DNA of 39,542 bases, taken from an uncultured Bacteroidaceae bacterium. Its GTDB lineage: Bacteria; Bacteroidota; Bacteroidia; Bacteroidales; Bacteroidaceae. A model generated the notes under the pieces. That model saw only the letters and a program-made list of their open reading frames with translations, searched no databases and was not told the origin of the DNA. A program made the translations under genes and the position numbers. The stretch lies in the NCBI GenBank assembly GCA_939800445.1, contig CALNGU010000012.1, positions 1 through 39,542 of the forward strand, in the 5' to 3' direction. Positions 36,755-39,542 of the stretch are shown one piece after another; the first letter of the stretch is position 1, and every line of letters starts with the position of its first letter.

Positions 36755-36842
36755 AACATACGACCCTGATGGGAAAAACATCGTATGCAAAAGGCTATAG
36801 CATAGCATGACATTGTGGGTAGCATACAATGCCATCAAAAGT
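36755..36842. repeat. 22-bp palindromic-core array, cluster E
   Basis: Four units start at 36755, 36777, 36799 and 36821, exactly 22 bp apart, with cores AACATACGACCC, AACATCGTATGCA, AGCATAGCATGAC and AGCATACAATGCC. The last core is identical to unit 2 of cluster B (15133). The array lies in the 673-bp gap between the DHH gene and the four-gene operon, about 85 bp before the promoter boxes of structured RNA 2. Confidence 0.83.
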
Positions 36843-36955
36843 TTTTTCCGTGGATTGATAACATTCCGCCCTTTTCTTGTATAATTAGCAAAGGACGGCA
36901 CAGACGGTGCAAGCCATCCGAATAGCTATATTTGCCCAGGCAACAGCCCGCCGCG

Positions 36956-36987
36956 CTTGCATAAGTGGAAGCGGAGGTTTATATTTG
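36956..36987 (+). promoter_or_regulatory. Promoter(s) of structured RNA 2
   Basis: CTTG (36956-36959) and TATATTTG (36980-36987) are spaced 20 bp, a good Bacteroidota -33/-7 pair. A second TATATTTG at 36927-36934 could start a longer form. The last G of the 36980 box is also the first base of the GTCCAT helix strand, so if that helix is real the upstream box is the relevant one. Confidence 0.55.
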
Positions 36988-37181
36988 TCCATAAATATTG
37001 GATAGGACACGAAAGTGCCCAAGCCTTATTCCTCCAACGAATTCTGGTAAAATTTAGAACAGGAATAAGCGATCACACCTCACGCCATGACTTATGGCGC
37101 GAGGGCTGTTGCTTTTCTATTGTTCGCGGTTTACCAGAGCCTGTTGGAATAGGATGTGACAGCTCTTGCGCCTTTCTTTTG
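36980..37181 (+). ncRNA. 6S/Bacteroidales-1-like structured RNA 2
   Basis: Nested helices are visible. GTCCAT (36987) pairs with ATG-T-GAC (37154-37160, one bulge); CCTTATT (37024) with AATAGG (37148); CCAAC (37034) with GTTGG (37143); CTGGTAAA (37044) with TTTACCAG (37130-37137), perfect; GAACA (37057) with TGTTC (37121); and CGCCAT (37083) with ATGGCG (37094-37099). A local GGACAC-GAAA-GTGCCC hairpin sits near the 5' end, where RNA 1 has GAGC-TACG-GCTC. The 3' end is T-rich (CCTTTCTTTT, 37171-37180). Shared blocks and architecture with 26981-27189 point to homologues. Family name is from memory. Confidence 0.6.
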
Positions 37182-37256
37182 TCCCCTACCAATCAAGACA
37201 CGAGGGGAAGCCGAAAACCTTATGAAAGAGTAGGCAGGACTTAAATCATAAATGTT

Positions 37257-38012
37257 ATGGATGCCAATAAAAATGGTAACTCTATCATTTCGTATCTCAA
37301 GACCATTGACCCGGAATTGATGGAGAGGGTCATTTCCACATTTACCAGTTACAGGAAACTTGACTTCATGTCAATCAAGCAAAGCGACATCGTGATGCTG
37401 ACACCAGACCAGGCCTACGAATACAAAGGCAATGAAGGGGACAAATACTTCAAAATATGGATGGCTGGAGACAAAATAGCTTGGTGCACATGGGCAAATT
37501 CAATGATCGACAGTCATTTCCGCTGGAACTCCAAAGAAAGCAATCCTGAAAAGAAGAGGGACAATGCTGACATACTCGGCAATGAACCTTATGTATCACA
37601 GTTCATCAAAAGCACAGCGGCAAGAAAGAAGTGCAACATGGTCTATATGTTCCCTTTCACCGCTTTCTCATCGACAACGCCGGCCACGGTGAAGCCAAAA
37701 AGAGAAGAAAGGTCAACTGCCGCATCAGAACCAGCCGCAGAGAAAAAAGTACGGGAGAAAAGCAACGAGCAAAAGATGGATAAACTCCTCGATGACCTCT
37801 CAGAGCTATCCACATCCATAGCAAGGAGCATAGAGCATGGTTGGAGCTGCAATGATGACATTGTTGAATTCCAAAACAAGCTGATGCAATTGAAATGCCT
37901 CGATGCGACAAACGCTATGATTCCATACTATGAAGAAATGTCAAAAACATGGAAACCAAAAAAGAAACGCAAAGGATTGATCGAATCGGCTTTTGACTTG
38001 TTGTTCGGATAA
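37257..38012 (+). CDS. Hypothetical protein, first gene of a four-gene operon
   Basis: A 251-residue soluble protein that I do not recognise. The N-terminal part (about 1-135) is a compact mixed domain with aromatic-rich strands (YEYKGNEGDKYFKIWMAGDKIAWCTWAN, split here as YEYKGNEGDKYF and IWMAGDKIAWCTWAN). A charged, low-complexity linker (about 138-170, K/R/E/S/A-rich) leads to a helical C-terminal domain (about 172-235), ending in basic KPKKKRKG and a hydrophobic tail LIESAFDLLFG. No signal peptide or membrane span. Codon and base composition is AT-richer than the genes to the left. The next gene begins 14 bp after its stop. Confidence 0.72.
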   Translation: MDANKNGNSIISYLKTIDPELMERVISTFTSYRKLDFMSIKQSDIVMLTPDQAYEYKGNEGDKYFKIWMAGDKIAWCTWANSMIDSHFRWNSKESNPEKKRDNADILGNEPYVSQFIKSTAARKKCNMVYMFPFTAFSSTTPATVKPKREERSTAASEPAAEKKVREKSNEQKMDKLLDDLSELSTSIARSIEHGWSCNDDIVEFQNKLMQLKCLDATNAMIPYYEEMSKTWKPKKKRKGLIESAFDLLFG

Positions 38013-38026
38013 AATCACATGATTAT

Positions 38027-38845
38027 ATGAAAGACCTATTTTGCAACAGCTGCCGCCTGACGGCAGAAGTCCCAATGCTCGTGGCAAGTAAAATCTTGGG
38101 ACAAGAACAATTATACAAGATATTGTTCCGGTACCAGCAGATGCGTGGCAACTACGACCTCACCTACACCGAATGGCAAAAAGTGTTTACTGAAGACCTC
38201 AAGCCATACAAAGGCTATACGGATACTACTTCTATCGTCATGCCTGTAACCCACCCTATGTTTGGCAAAGACATTGCTGCATTGCACAAAGGGGCGATAG
38301 GAGTAGACCTGCCTACATGGTTCAACATCAAGGAGGACAACAAGCACATAATGATCATTGCCCAAGACCCATTGAGAAGCAGCAAATGGTATGGAGAATG
38401 TACTGATGCTGTGCTATCAAGCCCTTTTGGACAACAGGATTTCGAACATCGACAAAGAGGCAACGGTGGAAAGATGATGCACAAGCTGATAGAGGAATTG
38501 ACCAATAGCGGGTGCGGAGTATACCTTACTGATGCAAATAAATATTTCATCTACGACCACGAGACTACAGACGAGTTCTCTGCAAATCATGCAGATGCCT
38601 ACGCTGCCATTTTGAGAGAAGAAATGGATATTGTCAACCCAATCATAGTTGTCTGCCTCGGACGTGCAGCCGAAAGGATGTGTAATACGATGGGGATAAC
38701 AGACGTGTTGAGCTTGCCCAACATGACAGGGACTGCACGAGGTGCAATAATAAAAAGATTCCCTTTATTAGAGGAAAGCGGAGCCACGGCTGACAACATT
38801 GCAAAGGCGTATGCCGATGAAATAAAATACAACCTTAACCGATAG
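38027..38845 (+). CDS. Uracil-DNA-glycosylase-superfamily-like protein
   Basis: A 272-residue soluble protein. Four segments match the layout of the UDG fold: IMIIAQDPLRSS at 108-119, like VVILGQDPYH of Ung (Asp114 in the catalytic-water position); VYLTDANKYF at 165-174, like the LLN-T motif strand; PIIVVCLGRAAER at 205-217, the usual strand before motif C; and LPNMTGTARGA at 230-240 where family members have HPSP-like residues. The canonical His is absent, so activity may differ or be lost. An N-terminal CNSCR could bind metal. It is the second gene of the operon and starts 14 bp after gene 1. The fold assignment is inference by eye. Confidence 0.6.
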   Translation: MKDLFCNSCRLTAEVPMLVASKILGQEQLYKILFRYQQMRGNYDLTYTEWQKVFTEDLKPYKGYTDTTSIVMPVTHPMFGKDIAALHKGAIGVDLPTWFNIKEDNKHIMIIAQDPLRSSKWYGECTDAVLSSPFGQQDFEHRQRGNGGKMMHKLIEELTNSGCGVYLTDANKYFIYDHETTDEFSANHADAYAAILREEMDIVNPIIVVCLGRAAERMCNTMGITDVLSLPNMTGTARGAIIKRFPLLEESGATADNIAKAYADEIKYNLNR

Positions 38846-38855
38846 ACATAACATT

Positions 38856-39110
38856 ATGAGTGTAGGATATTATAAAAAACAACTCATCGACCTCCGCGCA
38901 CGCCTGGCAAAGGAGCGGGAAGCTAAAAAGAAAGACAATGCACGATACGCCACGTCTATCAAGAACACGCAATCTGCTTCTACAAAAGCAAGCTACAGGA
39001 AAATGAAAATTGACCGTGCAGCTTCACATGACAGGCAAATTGAATCAATCAAGAAGCAAATAGAGAATGCAAAAGCAAACCTTGCAAGAGAGCGTAAAAA
39101 CAAAAGATAA
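38856..39110 (+). CDS. Small basic coiled-coil protein
   Basis: An 84-residue, very charged, almost entirely helical protein: an initial YYKKQLIDLRARLAKEREAKKKDN helix (written here as YYKKQLIDLRAR then LAKEREAKKKDN), a short serine/threonine turn (TQSASTKAS), and a second helix ending IKKQIENAKANLARERKNKR. This helix-turn-helix hairpin with a Ser/Thr-rich hinge is seen, from memory, in small partners encoded beside TIR-like or other signalling genes; no such gene is visible here. Third gene of the operon, 10 bp after the preceding stop. Confidence 0.7.
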   Translation: MSVGYYKKQLIDLRARLAKEREAKKKDNARYATSIKNTQSASTKASYRKMKIDRAASHDRQIESIKKQIENAKANLARERKNKR

Positions 39111-39122
39111 AATGCTATTGCC

Positions 39123-39422
39123 ATGGGATGTTTGACATTCATAATCTTCACCCTCAACTTGGGACTATCGCTGTTCGTGGATGCTATGTGTTTCACATTC
39201 AGTGCATCAATGGGGATGCCAGCTTGGATTGCAATAGTTGGTATAATAGTAAGCAACATCACCTTTATCTTAGGTTACGCATTGAGTGTTGAGGTCACAT
39301 TTGCCCCACGTGATTTCTGGAGACTCTCATCCTTCGGTGTCTTGATGAAAAAAATATCAAGCGCATGGGCGGCCAAATCCGTACCTTGGGGATTGTGGTT
39401 CTTGCTACCTATGGTGTTATAG
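39123..39422 (+). CDS. Small membrane protein
   Basis: A 99-residue hydrophobic protein with an N-terminal span (about 3-25), a second (about 32-55, PAWIAIVGIIVSNITFILGYA) and a short hydrophobic C-terminus (VPWGLWFLLPMVL). Between the second and last segments is a polar loop (APRDFWRLSSFGVLMKK). No family recognised. Fourth and last gene of the operon, 12 bp after gene 3; the pairing with a soluble UDG-like protein and a coiled-coil protein resembles effector-plus-membrane layouts, but this is speculation. Confidence 0.65.
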   Translation: MGCLTFIIFTLNLGLSLFVDAMCFTFSASMGMPAWIAIVGIIVSNITFILGYALSVEVTFAPRDFWRLSSFGVLMKKISSAWAAKSVPWGLWFLLPMVL

Positions 39423-39489
39423 ACAAACACTGCGACACCCACAGCCCCCGCCCGCACATCCCCCATCCCCCGCGCGGGGGCAAAAGAAA

Positions 39490-39528
39490 GGGGGTGCGTC
39501 CACCGGTGTTGTCGGTGGACGCACCCCC
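39490..39528 (-). terminator. Strong hairpin at right edge, terminator for a minus-strand gene beyond the window
   Basis: GGGGGTGCGTCCACCG (39490-39505) pairs perfectly over 16 bp with CGGTGGACGCACCCCC (39513-39528). On the minus strand it is followed by TTTCTTTTG; on the plus strand there is no T-run. So it most likely ends a leftward gene outside the window. A 14-base palindrome CCCCCGCGCGGGGG lies just to the left. Confidence 0.75.
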
Positions 39529-39542
39529 TGAAGGTGGCAGCG

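Noticed and set aside
1-39542. tRNA, rRNA, tmRNA or RNase P genes
   Set aside because: No cloverleaf, CCA-ended tRNA-like sequence or conserved RNase P / tmRNA core was found on reading through the intergenic regions.

Overview
The window looks like chromosome of a gut-type member of the order Bacteroidales. Evidence: promoter boxes of the Bacteroidota form TAnnTTTG, weak Shine-Dalgarno sequences, secreted proteins with type IX secretion (T9SS)-like C-terminal tails, a lipoprotein TamA homologue (TamL) next to TamB, a DUF4827 lipoprotein between glmM and a DHH phosphoesterase, and a thrS-infC-rpmI-rplT operon. Family level (Muribaculaceae, Prevotellaceae or a relative) cannot be settled from the sequence alone. 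The left 36 kb is fairly GC-rich; the last 2.2 kb of genes is visibly AT-richer.

Layout. 1-4287: a three-gene EmrAB/TolC-type efflux operon (minus strand), with a perfect dyad in its promoter. 4521-14809: three secreted proteins on the minus strand (LamG/InlB-repeat protein, 1830-residue multidomain protein, M6 metalloprotease), closely packed as one operon and all ending in T9SS-like tails. 15207-17912: a PAP2 / CDP-alcohol phosphotransferase / GtrA / PgpA cluster resembling the inositol-lipid locus of Bacteroides thetaiotaomicron but without an adjacent inositol-phosphate synthase gene. 18096-19086: an FKBP-type prolyl isomerase. 19136-19500: a RhuM/Fic-like pseudogene. 19652-26531: tamB-tamL. 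26866-28727: a structured RNA and an outer-membrane barrel gene. 28755-32204: thrS-infC-rpmI-rplT. 32376-33426: a nucleotidyltransferase. 33511-36609: DHH phosphoesterase - DUF4827 - glmM (minus). 36927-39422: a second structured RNA, then a compact four-gene operon of unknown function including a uracil-DNA-glycosylase-like protein.

The most unusual things are not protein genes. (1) Five intergenic regions carry short arrays of a degenerate 22-bp unit with a palindromic core (RGCAT-nnn-ATGCC type), phased at exactly 22 bp in four of them. (2) Two intergenic regions carry a second, AT-rich array family with an exact 21-bp period (core TTTAGSCTAAA); at the left edge the two families abut. (3) Two similar long-rod structured RNAs, resembling 6S / Bacteroidales-1 type RNAs, lie about 10 kb apart on either side of the translation operon. 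These, with the four-gene operon at the right end, are the best candidates for undescribed biology here.
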